From contig SNVD02012239.1 of assembly GCA_013180625.2 (NCBI GenBank), positions 1 to 64,000 on the forward strand: a DNA stretch of 64,000 nt, in the 5' to 3' direction. The first letter of the stretch is position 1. Each line of letters starts with the position of its first letter. A program made the position numbers and the translations under genes. Under the pieces are notes generated by a model. The model saw nothing but the letters and a program-made list of their open reading frames with translations, searched no databases and had not been told where the DNA came from. This DNA comes from Boswellia sacra. Its lineage: Eukaryota; Streptophyta; Magnoliopsida; Sapindales; Burseraceae. Below are positions 33,712 to 45,623 of this stretch, in pieces.

Positions 33712-34997
33712 TGCCACAACCCGCACCCAATGTAGTAATATTGCAGCAGAAAAGAACTTGCTAAGGGAACACAGTCATCGCTATGCTGAAATCCTCCCTT
33801 AATCTTTAACTGATCGAATACCTGAGGTACACAACAGACTAGTGAGTATGAAACTCAGTAAGTAGCTGGAATTATAAAAATTGGCGTAACACTCAAAATA
33901 AAAGAATTAATGGCGATAACCATTTCAGAATATGACTATTATTCAATACTTATTCCATAAATCACTGATTACTGTTCATTTCTTGGTGTACAAGCCACCA
34001 GTGCCCTATTAAGAAAGTCAGAAAATTGATTTCATTGTTCAAGGATCGCACCCCTATGCAAGGAAACTAGCACGGTGACGCCAAGTTTTTTATTTCTAAT
34101 CCGTTGCAAATTTCAGTTCCGCGCTCCTGCACCAAGGAAGAGGCACACATGCGCCAACTCTCTGTTCTCTCTTACTTGAGTCGGTGCAATTGGCGCTCCA
34201 AAGTGAAAAGTATGGCACAGCGATGCCATTTCTCTGTCTATACCTCTTTAGGTCGGTTAAAGATGCGCTCCTGCACCATTTAATGGCGTTCATGCACCAA
34301 CCTTGCATCATTCGCCAATTTCCTAGACTAATTACTCACTTATCCCATCACATTTCAAATTCTATAATTACTTATCTATGGGTAATCAAACATGGCTTTT
34401 CTATGTCAAAGCTCATCGCATACATCTATACAAACACCCATTTATATGCACATCTCATTTACAAATAAACTTTTCAAGTGCCTAACACATCCTCATGTGC
34501 TCCCATAAACAAATAAATCATTCACACATGAGTTTCCACAAGCTAACTACATTGTTCATATGGATATCCATTTTACATAATTTCAGAAGCTTCCACAGTA
34601 CAGTCATAGACACTTAGGAACAGTTCTCTCTAATCAAGGTAAGACTTATCATATCACAGTCAAATCACATATGAGGGCCCATATCACACAACCACCCATT
34701 GGCGGCATCCATAGGCAAGGCATTGTCGCAGCGAGTATTTATCACATTCTCACATTGCACGAATCCGGCATCACCCAAAGGTGACAGCCATATAGTCCTG
34801 CTGGACTCTATCCTGCCATATGAAACAGTACATATACACCGAGATGCTTACACTTGAAATAACTCAAGGCTAGTCTGACAATCCGGGTGATACTGAGCCC
34901 ATGCTACCGAATTCCACGTAGGAAAACACATGGTCCGGACCTCCTCTCAAGCTGTGAGAGCCAACTATCCTAAGTTGTGGCATGCCACTCACATATC
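33712..34997 (-). repeat. Truncated 5' LTR of element G
   Basis: Begins TGCCACAACCCGCACCC and aligns with the start of solo LTR F (45624 onwards) for about 1.3 kb. It stops at CACATATC, where a copia LTR begins. The remaining ~2.2 kb of this LTR type is missing. The LTR family is probably Ty3/gypsy, judged only from its length and ends. Confidence 0.7.
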
Positions 34998-36197
34998 TGT
35001 TAGCCCTAAGGCTACATGATAATTTTGATGATAACAATACACATTGATTCATTGATATTTACTAATATGTTTATTTATGTGCAAGAATAAAATTATTGAA
35101 ATAATTGTAAAATCAAGAAGAGGCTTATGAAAATGAAGTGTTGAAGCTAAGGAGAAGACTACATGTTAAAGGCATCAAAGTTTAAGAACAACATTTGATT
35201 CAAGGAATGTAACACATGAGCAATGTTAAATCAATTGGTCATATATTTCTCTAAAAATTTCCAAATGACATGATTCTTAAGCCTTTGGAAATCTTACTCA
35301 ATTTATAACATTTCATATGTTTTAAAGAAATTCAAATTTCAAGTGCAAGGTTGTCGAAATCATCATGCAATTTGAAAGACAGATGGAAGTAGCTGACATG
35401 AGCATTGAATACTATTTTGGACATATCTTGAGTTAGAAATATCAAAATGACTTGATTCTTGTGCATTAGAAAAAGGACTTAATTACTCACATTTCATATG
35501 TTTTGAAGAAACTCGAATTTCAAATGAAAGGCCGACATAATTGACATTCAATTTAGTGGACTGACACAAAGATAAAAAATTAACTCATATGAGCACCGAA
35601 TGCTGTTTTATCCATATCTTAAGCTAGAGATATCCAAATGATTTGATTCTTATGGCATTGGAAAGATGATTAAATGGATGAAATTTCATATTTTTTGAAG
35701 AAATTCAAATTTCAAATGGAAGGCTGACATAATACACATGCAAATCGATAGACTAACACAAGGAAGAAAAATCAAGTCACATGAGCACCGAATGGTTTTT
35801 TGGCCATATCTTGAGCTACAAATATCCAAATGACTTGGTTCTTGATGCATTGGAAACCTATTCAATTGTCAGATCTTTTATGTTTTGCTGATTTTCAAAT
35901 TTCAAATGGCACATTGACAAAAATGGCAGACAAGATTTCATTTTTTATGGTGGGCAGAAAATTTGGAGTTGTTGTCTTCACTTGATTAAGTTCATCACAT
36001 TTGCCTACAAAAGGAGCTCTTCTCCCATGCATTCAAAAAGCATCCATCAAGCAAAAAATAAGAGAAATGTCAATTTTAGAGAGCTTTTATATTCTTTATC
36101 TACTCCTTGAAGAGAGTTGTACTTTTATTGTAAAAAATTTTCTTTGTTCTTGTATTGTGATGAGAGTGAGATATTCTTGTAAAGGATAATAGTTATC
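34998..36197 (+). repeat. Truncated copia LTR (Sirevirus-like)
   Basis: Starts TGTTAGCCCTAAGG and matches, in reverse orientation, the LTRs of element H. It holds the ~180-bp internal repeats of that LTR, such as CATATGAGCACCGAATG. It breaks off at AGTTATC, so about 600 bp of LTR plus everything up to CACTA2 is lost. It is a deletion junction, as the following bases are FEN1 intron. Confidence 0.8.
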
Positions 36198-36242
36198 ATC
36201 TTTCCCTCCTTATATCCATCATGTGCTGATTTGTAATGACAG

Positions 36243-36314
36243 GAAACTCCAGGTAATGCTCCTAAAGAAATAACTAACAAGAAGTCAAAGGCTGGTGGTG
36301 GGAGAAAGAAGTAG
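36243..36314 (+). pseudogene. Captured FEN1 last coding exon (CACTA2)
   Basis: After an acceptor AG, 24 codons read ETPGNAPKEITNKKSKAGGG then RKK and a TAG stop. This matches the lysine-rich C-terminal tail of plant FEN1, which carries nuclear targeting signals. The coding stretch is undamaged. It complements the central FEN1 exons in CACTA1. Confidence 0.8.
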
Positions 36315-36499
36315 TTGAATTGTGTTATAACCTCTATATAGGGGGAGCCAAAAGCATTTGATCAGGTTAGAAAGTTTAATATCAGTAAGTCTCCCCGTTC
36401 AAATTTTTTTTAATTTTTAAATTTTTTTATTAGAATTCTATATATTACTGAAGTTTCAGCTCTGTTGGTTATGAATTATTTTTATTCTTCAATAGTTTC

Positions 36500-38304
36500 T
36501 GTTGACCCAGGTATGGCAACCCAAGAGGGGGGGTGAATTGGGTTTTTATTTATCAAAACGGATTTAGAAAACGTTTCTTGAAAGATCAAAATTAGTTCAC
36601 TCTTTCTTTAAGAATAAAGGTGAAGAAGATGAAATTATAATTTATCAAAGATGCAATCAAAAGAATAATAATGATGAACAATCACAAGTACAAATAAATG
36701 TAAAGAGGAAAGGGATAGAGAGAGTGCAAACTCAATTTACGTGGTTCGGCAAACCTTACCTACGTCCACGGGCTCCTAGCTCCACAAGCTAGGATTTCCA
36801 CTAAGTTGTAGAATTCTTTATAACTTGCTTGATAAACAACCTCACCAAGACTTTTTCTTCCAACTCTTGATAATACCACACCAAGAGTTCTTCTTGATGA
36901 ACAACCTCACCAAGGCAACTTTCTTCAACTCTTGATAACACCACACCAAGAGTTCTTCTTGATGAATAACCTCACTAAGGCAACTTCCTTCAACCCTTGA
37001 TAACACCACACCAAGAGTTCTTCTTAATGAACAACCTCACCAAGGTAACTTCCTTAAACTCTTGATAATACCACACCAAGAGTTCACTCAAGGATAACTT
37101 TTATCCTTTACAATAAGATCTCACTCTCACCACAATACAAGAACAAAGAAACTTTTTACAACAAAAGTACAACTCTCTTCAACGAGTGGATAAAGAATAT
37201 AAAAGCTCTCTAGATTTGATCTTTCTCTTGTTTTTTGCTTGATAGATGCTTCTCTTGCTCTTCTTGAATGCATGGGAGAATGGCTCCTTTTATAGGCAAA
37301 TGAGATGAACTTAATCAAGTGAAGACACCAACTCCAAATTTTCTGCCCACTATAAAAACCGTAATTTTGTCTGTCATTTTGTCAATGTTCTGTTTGAAAT
37401 TTGAAAATCTGCAAAATATAAACGATTTGAAAATTTGAATAAGCTTTCGAACGCATCATGAATCAAGTCATTTGGATATCTGTAGCTCAAGATATATCCA
37501 AAACACGATTCGGTGCTCATGTGACTTGATTTTTCTTTCTTGTGTCAGTCTACCCAATTGAATGATACTTTTGTCAGTCTTCCATTTGAAATTTGAATTT
37601 ATTCAAAACATAAAAGATCTGTATATTTGAATAAGCTTTCCAAAAAATTAAGAATCAAAGCATTTGGATATCTCTATCCTGAGATATGGCCAAAAAACTA
37701 TTCAGTACTCATGTGAGTTGATTTTTCTTCTCTGTGTCAGTCCACCAAATTGCATGTCAATTATGTCAGCCTTCCATTTGAAATTTAATTTTCTTCAAAA
37801 CATATGAAATATGCCTCATTAAGTCCTCTTTCCAATGCCATAAGAATCAAGTTATTTTGATTTTACTAACGCAAGATATGTCCAAAAGAGTATTCAATGC
37901 TCATGTCAGCTGCTTCCATTTGTCTTTCAACTTGCATGATGATTTGGACAACTTTACACTTGAAATTTGAATTTCTTTAAAACATATGAAATGTTATAAA
38001 TTGACCAAGATTTCCAAAGGCTCAAGAATCACATCATTTGGATATCTGTAGAGAAATAAATGACCAATTGATTGAATATTGCTCATGTGTCACATTCCTT
38101 GAATCAAACCTTGTTCTTAAACTTTGGTGCCTTTAACATGTAGTCTTCTCCTTAGCTTCAACACTTCATTTTAATAAGCCTCTTCTTGATTTTACAATTA
38201 TTTCAATGATATTACTCTTGCACATAAATAAACATGTTAGTAAATCACAATGAATCAATATGTATTGTTATCATCAAAATTATCATGTAGCCTTAGGGCT
38301 AACA
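36500..38304 (-). repeat. 3' LTR of copia H
   Basis: 1805 bp, TGTTGACCCAGG to GGGCTAACA in plus coordinates. It contains about four ~63-bp tandem units (36835-37095, with CTCTTGATAACACCACACCA) and imperfect ~180-bp repeats (37380-38060). Confidence 0.93.
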
Positions 38305-38510
38305 ATCTCCCCCTTTTTGATGATGATAAATCATTGATTGCTTTCAAATAATATATAAAATAAAGAATGAAAATAAAATCAAGAATAAACAAAAAAATGG
38401 CACTTGTTATGAATATAAGCAATCCAACAATTTCTCCCCCTTTTGTTATCATCAAAAAGATGTAATCAAATTAATTACTCCCCCTAAATATATTCTCCCC
38501 CTTAATATAT
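38305..38510 (-). other. Multiple polypurine tracts of copia H
   Basis: On the plus strand the C-runs TCTCCCCCTTTTTGATGATG (from 38306), CTCCCCCTTTTG (about 38434), CTCCCCCTAAAT (about 38477) and CTCCCCCTTAAT (about 38496) are polypurine tracts on the element strand. Serial tracts next to the 3' LTR are a known Sirevirus trait. Confidence 0.75.
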
Positions 38511-38608
38511 GCTACCATTCAAAGATAATCATATAAAAGCAAAATTAAGATATATCCAACATACCTAATTCTCTTTTAATTATGCAAAATCTATCTTGAC
38601 TAAGGGGT

Positions 38609-39670
38609 TTAGTAATATTTGGGTCTATGGACTAATTCCCAAACTTGATTTCTCTCAAATTGGTTCAATTGTTCTTGCATAGCCAAAATCCAACTTTCGT
38701 CATTTTTTGCTTTTTTAAAAGATTTTGGTTCAAATTGAGAGACGAGAGCAAAATGATTACAAAAGTTACTAAAATAAGATCTAGTTTTCATACCTTGTGA
38801 TGGTTCACCAATAATGAGATCTTTAGGGTGAGCTTTTGCGTACCTCCATTCCTTTGGTAATTTTTGGGAAGAATAATTTGCTTCCTCAAGCTTTTCTTGT
38901 TGAAGTTGTAATTCATTGTGGCTCTTTTCATCAAGCCTTGATTCCTTGATTTGCCTTTTTACCTCAACAATATCATCATCTAAATTCTTTGAAGAAATAA
39001 CATTGGTTTCATCAAATTCAACATGCATAGATTCTTCAATAGTAAGAGTCTTTTTGTTAAAAACTTTATATGATTTACTATGGCTGGAGTAGCCAACAAA
39101 AATTCTAACATCGGCTTTTGCATCAAATTTTCCAAGGTTATCCTTGGTGTTCAAAATAAAACATTTACATCCAAAAACCTTAAAAAATCCAATGTTGGGT
39201 TTTCTTCCTTTCCAAAGTTCATAAGGAGTTTTCTTCATTAAAGCTCTAATATGGACTCTATTGATTATAAAACATGCGGTATTAACGGCTTCGGCCCAAA
39301 AATATTTTGGCAAATTATTTTCAAGTAACATGGTCCTAGCCATTCTTGGATAGTCCTATTTTTCCGTTCAACAACACCATTTTTGTTGTGGAGTTCTAGG
39401 TGAGAAAAAATCATGCTCAAAACCATTTTCATCACAAAGATTTTCAAATGCAACATTGTCTACTTCACCACCATGATCACTCCTAATGGACACAATAGAA
39501 TACCCTTTTTGATTTTGGACTCTTTTTGCAAATTTTGAAAAAGCTTGTATGGCCTCATTTTTAGTTTTCAAGAATAATACCCAAGTGAATCTTGAATAAT
39601 CATCCACAATAACAAAAACATAATACTTTCCACCAAGGCTTTGAGTTCTTGATGGTCCAAATAAATCCAA
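38609..39670 (-). pseudogene. Integrase and RT stub of copia H
   Basis: Integrase core at 39368-39670 (MDLFGPSRTQSLGGKYYVFV with the first Asp, VSIRSDHGGE with the second). It continues in another frame at 39265-39456 (HNKNGVVERKNRTIQE with the catalytic Glu). The 38609-39343 frame covers the integrase C-terminus (FKVFGCKCFILN, GYSSHSKSYKVFN), the linker, and the first RT residues (MQEQLNQFERNQVWELVHRP). Translation then stops 300 bp from the LTR, so the catalytic RT palm (YVDD) is missing. Confidence 0.88.
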
Positions 39671-39850
39671 ATGAAGTAATTATAGAGGTTTATTTGTTGA
39701 AATAAATTTCTTTTGTTTAAAAGAAGTTCTCACTTGTTTTCCAAAATGACAAGCATCACAAATTTTATCCTTTTCAAATTTTATTTTTGGAAGACCATCA
39801 ACTAAATCATTTTTAGAAATTTTTGAAATTGTGTCCATGCTAGCATGACC

Positions 39851-40260
39851 TTACCTTCTATGCCATAACCAAGCATCATGATTAACAATGAAACAATTTT
39901 TTACATGATTATTAACATCAATATCAATTATATAAATATTACCACATCTATTACCAACAAATAATGTCTTACTGTTACTAACATCCTTAATCACACATCT
40001 GTTAGGCTCAAAAGCAACAAAATACCCCTTATCACACAATTGACTAATGCTAATCAAATCATGTTTCAAACCATGAACAAGCAAAACATCTTTAATAATA
40101 GGTGAAGAAGGGTTAGCAATATCACCATGTCCGATTACCCTTCCTTTGGCATCATCACCGAAGGTCACATATCCTCCTTTCTTCATGACTAATCTTGAGA
40201 ATTTGAAGGCATCTTCAGTCATATGCCTTGAGCATCCACTATCTAAGTATCACTTGTGTT
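39851..40260 (-). pseudogene. Protease and gag-pre-integrase region of copia H
   Basis: Protease motif YLDSGCSRHMTED near 40222-40255. A TGA stands directly before this (where the family has Trp), so the frame is broken. Then follow GGYVTFGDDAKGRVIGHG, VHGLKHDLISISQLCDKGY and the gag-pre-integrase box DAWLWHRR. Confidence 0.82.
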
Positions 40261-40413
40261 TGTCACTCCTTTGTCTCTACAATCAACATTCAAGGAGTAA
40301 CTTTTTGGTACCCAAAAGTTCTTGGGTCCTTGGGGGTTAGTTATGGTACTTTTTAGAACCCATATTTGTTTCAAATTAGGATTTCTCTTAATATAGCAAG
40401 AATGCACTTTGTG

Positions 40414-41885
40414 TCATTTTCTTCCACAATAAGTATATGAATGATTAGGATTATTCCTAGAAGATGCATGGGCAAAATAATTTTTAAAATACTTTTGATT
40501 TTTATGAGTTTTATATCCTAAGCCTCTTTTATCAAAAACACACCTTTGGTTTTGTAACATAGAATTCAAATTTTTGGTGCTTTTTGTAAAACTATCAACA
40601 ATATTTCTTAAGTCATTATTTTCCTTTTTCAAAATAACATTTTCTTTCTCTAATTTATCAAAATCCTTTTGTTTTAAAATCTCATTTTCAGTTTTAAAAA
40701 ATGTATTTGACTTTTCAAACTTTCAAAATCTTTTTGCTTTAAAATTTCATTTTCATTTTCTAAAGCTTCATTTATTTCCACCAGCTCTTCTAATTGAGAT
40801 AACATGATTTTAGACTTCTTTTTTAAAGCATTGATTTTTGAATTTTGTTTATCAACTTGCACATGTAAATTTTGGAATGCTTCAAGTAATTCATTATATG
40901 AAAGTTTAGGATCATAGTTTAGAATACTTACCTCATCTTCACTTAAAGTCATGAAGCACATGTTTGCCACTTCGCAATCTTCTTCTTCGGTGGAGCTAGC
41001 TTCACTATCATCCCAATTTGTGGCTTTCATTGCTTTGGATTTCTTGTTTTGACTGTTGAAGTAAGGATAATCCATCTTTACATGTCCCGATTTCTTGCAC
41101 TCATAGCAAATGACTTGATCATTTTTCTTATCTTGCTTTGAGCTTTGCCCTTTGTACTCCCTTCTAGAATTCTTCTTGAATCCTTGGTTTCTTCTAATCA
41201 TCATTTTTAGCTTTCTTGTGATAAATGCAAGATCTTCATCGTCTCCTTCATCGTCGGACTCATCATCTTCTTTTGTTGAAGATTTGAAAGCGATAATTTT
41301 CTTTTTCTTGAAATCTTCTTCATTCTCCTTCAAGGTAATTTCATGAGTAATGAGAGAACCCATAAGTTCTTCTAATGGTAGTTTGGTGAGGTCCTTTGCT
41401 TCTTGAATTGCCGTCACCTTTGGCTCCCAAGATTTTGGTAGGCACCTAAGAATCTTTATCACCATTTCAACATTAGAATAAGATTTACCAAGAGATTTCA
41501 AACTATTAATAATATCCGTGAATCTAGTAAACATTTCAGAAATTGATTCATCCGATTTCATCTTAAAAAGCTCATAACTATGAACTAGCATACTAATTTT
41601 GGATTCTTTAACTTGACTAGTTCCTTCATGAGTTACTTCAAGTGTGTGCCATATTTCTTGTGCCGTAGAACAAGTAGATATTCTATTAAACTCATTTCTA
41701 TCTAGAGCACGATACAACATATTCATAGCTTTAGCATTCAAACTCAATTTCTTTTTATCATCTTCACCAAACTCTTTAGGTTCTTTAAGCATGCATTCCC
41801 CATTTTCAATTTTGGTAGGAACAAAAGGTCCTTCCAAAACAATAGACCACAAATCATAATCAAAAGATTTCAAGAAAATACTCAT
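40414..41885 (-). pseudogene. Gag of copia H
   Basis: Capsid ORF of 403 residues (40674-41885). It has SIVLEGPFVPTKIENG, the UBN2-type segment TAQEIWHTLEVTHEG, and a zinc knuckle CYECKKSGHVKMDYPYF in which the last Cys is Tyr, which should impair nucleic-acid binding. A lysine/glutamate-rich coiled-coil-like tail follows. The continuation at 40414-40632 is in another frame and ends with a second partial knuckle (YTYCGRK). Confidence 0.85.
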
Positions 41886-42020
41886 TCTAGTTTTCCAATA
41901 AGAGTAATCACTTCCATTAAAAATGGAGGTCTAGAGATAGAAAGTCCCTCAACATATGAAGTTGAATTAAAAGTTGCCATAGCTCAAAATCGATTAAGAT
42001 TAAAAAAAATGAGCAACCTT

Positions 42021-42032
42021 GCTCTGATACCA
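42021..42032 (-). other. Initiator-Met primer-binding site of copia H
   Basis: The minus strand reads TGGTATCAGAGC, the standard plant initiator methionine tRNA primer site, two bases from the 5' LTR. Confidence 0.92.
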
Positions 42033-42034
42033 CT

Positions 42035-43839
42035 TGTTGACCCAGGTATGGCAACCCAAGAGGGGGGGTGAATTGGGTTTTTATTTATCAAAAAGGATTT
42101 AGAAAACTTTTCTTGAAAGTTCAAAATTATTTAACTCTTTCTTTGAGAATAAAGGTGAAGAAGATGAAATTAGAATTTATCAAAGATGCAATCAAAAGAA
42201 TAATAATGATGAACAATCACAAGCACAAGTAAATGTAAAGAGGAAAGGGATAGAGAGAGTGCAAACTCAATTTACGTGGTTCGGCAAACCTTGCCTACGT
42301 CCACGGGCTCCTAGCTCCACAAGCTAGGCCTTCCACTAAGTTGTAGAATTCTTTATAACTTGCTTGATGAACAACCTCACCAAGACTTTTTCTTCTAACT
42401 CTTGATAACACCACACCAAGAGTTCTTCTTGATGAACAACCTCACCAAGGCAACTTCTTTAAACTCTTGATAACACCACACCAAGAGTTCTTCTTGATGA
42501 ACAACCTCACCAAGGCAACTTCCTTCAACCCTTGATAACACCACACCAAGAGTTCTTCTTGATGAACAACCTCACCAAGGCAACTTCCTTCAACTCTTGA
42601 TAATACCACACCAAGAGTTCACTCAAGGATAACTTTTATCCTTTACAATAAGATCTCACTCTCACCACAATACAAGAACAAATAAAATTTTTACAACAAA
42701 AGTACAACTCTCTTCAAAGAGTAGATAAAGAATATAAAAGCTCTCTAGATTTGATCTTTCTCTTGTTTTTTGCTTGATAGATGCTTCTCTTGCTCTTCTT
42801 GAATGCATGGGAGAATGGCTCCCTTTATAGGCAAATGAGATGAACTTAATCAAGTGAAGACACCAACTCCAAATTTTCTGCCCACCATAAAAACCATAAT
42901 TTTTTGTGCCATTTTTGTCAATGTTCCGTTTTAAATTTGAAAATCTGCAAAACATAAAAGATTTTAACATTTGAATAAGATTTCCAACGCATCATGAATC
43001 AAGTAATTTGGATATCTGTAGCTCAAGATATAGCCAAAACACCATTCGGTGCTCATGTGACTTGATTTTTCTTTCTTGTGTCAGTCCACCAAATTGAATG
43101 ATAATTCTGTCAGCCTTCCATTTGAAATTTGAATTTATTAAAAACATAAAAGATCTGAATATTTTAATAAGCTTTCCAAAACATTAAGAATCAAAGCATT
43201 TGGATATCTCTATCTTAGGATATGGCCAAAAAACCATTCGGTCCTTATGTGAGTTGATTTTTCTTCTCTGTTTCAGTCCACCGAATTGCATGTCAATTAT
43301 GTTAGCCTTCCATTTGAAATTTAAATTTCTTCAAAACATATGAATATGCCTCATTAAGTCCTCTTTCCAATGCTGTAAGAATCAAGTTATTTTGATTTTT
43401 CTAACGCAAGATATGTCCAAAAGAGTATTTGGTGCTCATGTCAGCTGCTTCCATTTGTCTTTCAAATTGCATGATGATTTGGACAACTTTACACTTGAAA
43501 TTTGAATTTCTTTAACACATATGAAATGTTATAAATTGACCAAGCTTTCCAAAGGGTCAATAATCACATCATTTGGACATCTGTAGATAAATATATGACC
43601 AATTGATTGAACATTGCTCATGTGTCACATTCCTTGAATCAAACCTTGTTCTTAAACTTTGGTGCCTTTAACATGTAGTCTTCTCCTTAGCTTCAACACT
43701 TCATTTTAATAAGCCTCTTCTTGATTTTACAGTTATTTCAATTATATTACTCTTGCACATAAATAAACATGTTAGTAAATCACAATGAATCAATATGTAT
43801 TGTTATCATCAAAATTATCATGTAGCCTTAGGGTTGACA
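42035..43839 (-). repeat. 5' LTR of copia H
   Basis: 1805 bp, the same length as the partner LTR, TGTTGACCCAGG to GGGTTGACA. Tandem ~63-bp units lie at 42368-42625. Scattered substitutions distinguish it from the 3' LTR, so the insertion is not very recent. Confidence 0.93.
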
Positions 43840-44654
43840 GTTTCATGGTGAGGCCATCTTGACTGTATGAATCCAATATTGTAGTTCACAGTTTGACATT
43901 GCTATCAAATCAAATTCACTGGAGCTACCTTAGGATAGAATTATATTGCGCAAATTTTTTGGCCACCAAAGTTACAAGGTCTGAGATTAGTACTAGTTCG
44001 GATGGAACTTAGTGAGAATGGAAAAGGCTCTACAAAACTATTATATTTCATATTCATCTATAGCTGCTCTTTCTTTCTTTCTCTTTTTAACTGTTTATCC
44101 AGGGAAATTAGCACTTCATTTAGGATAAGTTTAAAGATAAAATGCAAATTAATTTGTGGATCTCATAACTGTTGTGATGCTGTATATATACATGAAAGGA
44201 GATGTTGAGATAGATATGCTGTTTCAAATAGTGTTATATGTATTTTGGTGATTCTTATTGTAAGCAAGTTAGTAGATTTTGTTCAACTGACAATTAAATG
44301 TTTTTATTTTGCAGTTATGCTGGAGGAGGAATGGAAGTTAGATGTATCAATTTTGTGGTCTTAGAGGGTTTAAAAGTTCTAAGGCAGAGTTAGGATGTTA
44401 AGAGATGTAATCGGAATGCTTGTGCAACTTCTGTCATACAATTTTGTGCTTGACTTTTCCCTTTAGTTGAAATTTCTGCACTTGTCATTTATGGTTGAGG
44501 AAATAAAATGAGTTGATTATTTGCTACTTGCCTAAAAAGGAATTGATGGATAACCCTAAAATATGTATTGTGTTGCAATGTGTTTGACACTTTGAAGCTT
44601 GCAATAGGGCTTATAACATGTTCTAACCATTTCATCTCTCATCATTTTACAGCA

Positions 44655-45098
44655 AAATAATATATATATATATATATATACTGGGTTGATGCAAGCAAAA
44701 GGTCGGTATCAGCCCAGTATTATATATTTCTAACAACAAATACATGTCGGTTTTTAACACTCACATATAATATTTAACAAATACATGTCGGTTTTTAACA
44801 CTCACCTATAATACTGGGTTGGGCTGGTGGCAGTTCAAAAAATATATGTCAGTTTCTAACACTCACATACTATTAGGACAACTTGTCACCCTCATCTTAT
44901 GTAGCCAAATAGCTAAGATACATGTCGGTTTTTACCAGACAAGAGATCGACAAAAGGAATCGACACGAATTTGTGTTGGTTTGACCAACCGACATGTATA
45001 GAATATACGTCGGGTCCATAAATGTCATATTGAAACCGGCATGTATACATATATATGAGGGTGGAAAACCGACATATATGAGGAATTTTCTTGTAGTG
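44655..45098 (+). repeat. Right subterminal repeats of CACTA2
   Basis: AT microsatellite, then repeated ATGTCGGTTTTTAACACTCAC units and the terminus. Colinear with 27500-27975, with small deletions of repeat units. Confidence 0.75.
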
Positions 45099-45623
45099 TT
45101 GATTCTGTGGTTTCAAAGGTGAAATTGTTTGATGCAAGGCATATTGGAACTTTTACAATTGTTTACTTGGAAATTTTAGAGGTTATAAAATAATTATCTA
45201 AGATGGCATAACAAATGGAAAATGAACCTCACTGCAGTTGATGGTATCACGTGAATTTTAGATTTTTATTTATTGGACTTTTATGATTGTGGATCAAATG
45301 TATTATTAGTTGGTTTGTGGGTTGATTTCTCTATCTATCGTGGCTTCAATCATGTTGGTTCCATGTGAAAGTCCATATAATTTTTCAATTCCTTTATTTT
45401 TATTAACTTTTTTAATATAGTTGGGTTGCTGGGAAGTTTTATCTGCAATTCTTACTTTATTGTTACACAGATGAGAAGTGTTAGGAGGGAGTAATAATGC
45501 CCACTAGAGCGAACATATAACATTTCTTTAGGGGCCTACTTTAGTTGTCCTCCTCGTTCTTCATGTAATTTTACATATGCTATGCAGGGTTTAGTAAACA
45601 ATTTGATCTCGGTTGGCTATGGA

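Larger units (their letters stand above)
36500..43839 (-). mobile_element. Copia element H (Sirevirus-like), complete ends, no RT
   Basis: 7340 bp, minus strand, with 1805-bp LTRs at each side. The 5-bp target duplication GTTTC is perfect (36495-36499, 43840-43844), and there is an initiator-Met primer site and a cluster of polypurine tracts. The interior (3.7 kb) has gag, protease, and integrase, but coding stops at the very start of RT. Reverse transcriptase and RNase H are deleted. The Ty1/copia order (integrase before RT) and repeated polypurine tracts fit the Sirevirus (SIRE/Maximus) group. Confidence 0.92.
36198..45098 (+). mobile_element. CACTA2: right-hand remnant of a CACTA transposon, split by copia H
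   Basis: The right terminus TTCTTGTAGTG ends at 45098 and its last ~700 bp match the right end of CACTA1. The left terminus is lost at the junction with the copia LTR fragment. Outside element H the remnant is 36198-36499 plus 43845-45098. It carries the last coding exon of FEN1 and what looks like FEN1 3' untranslated sequence. No transposase is visible. Confidence 0.8.

Noticed and set aside
36835..37095. CRISPR-like direct repeats
   Set aside because: Contiguous ~63-bp tandem units with no unique spacers, inside a plant retrotransposon LTR.
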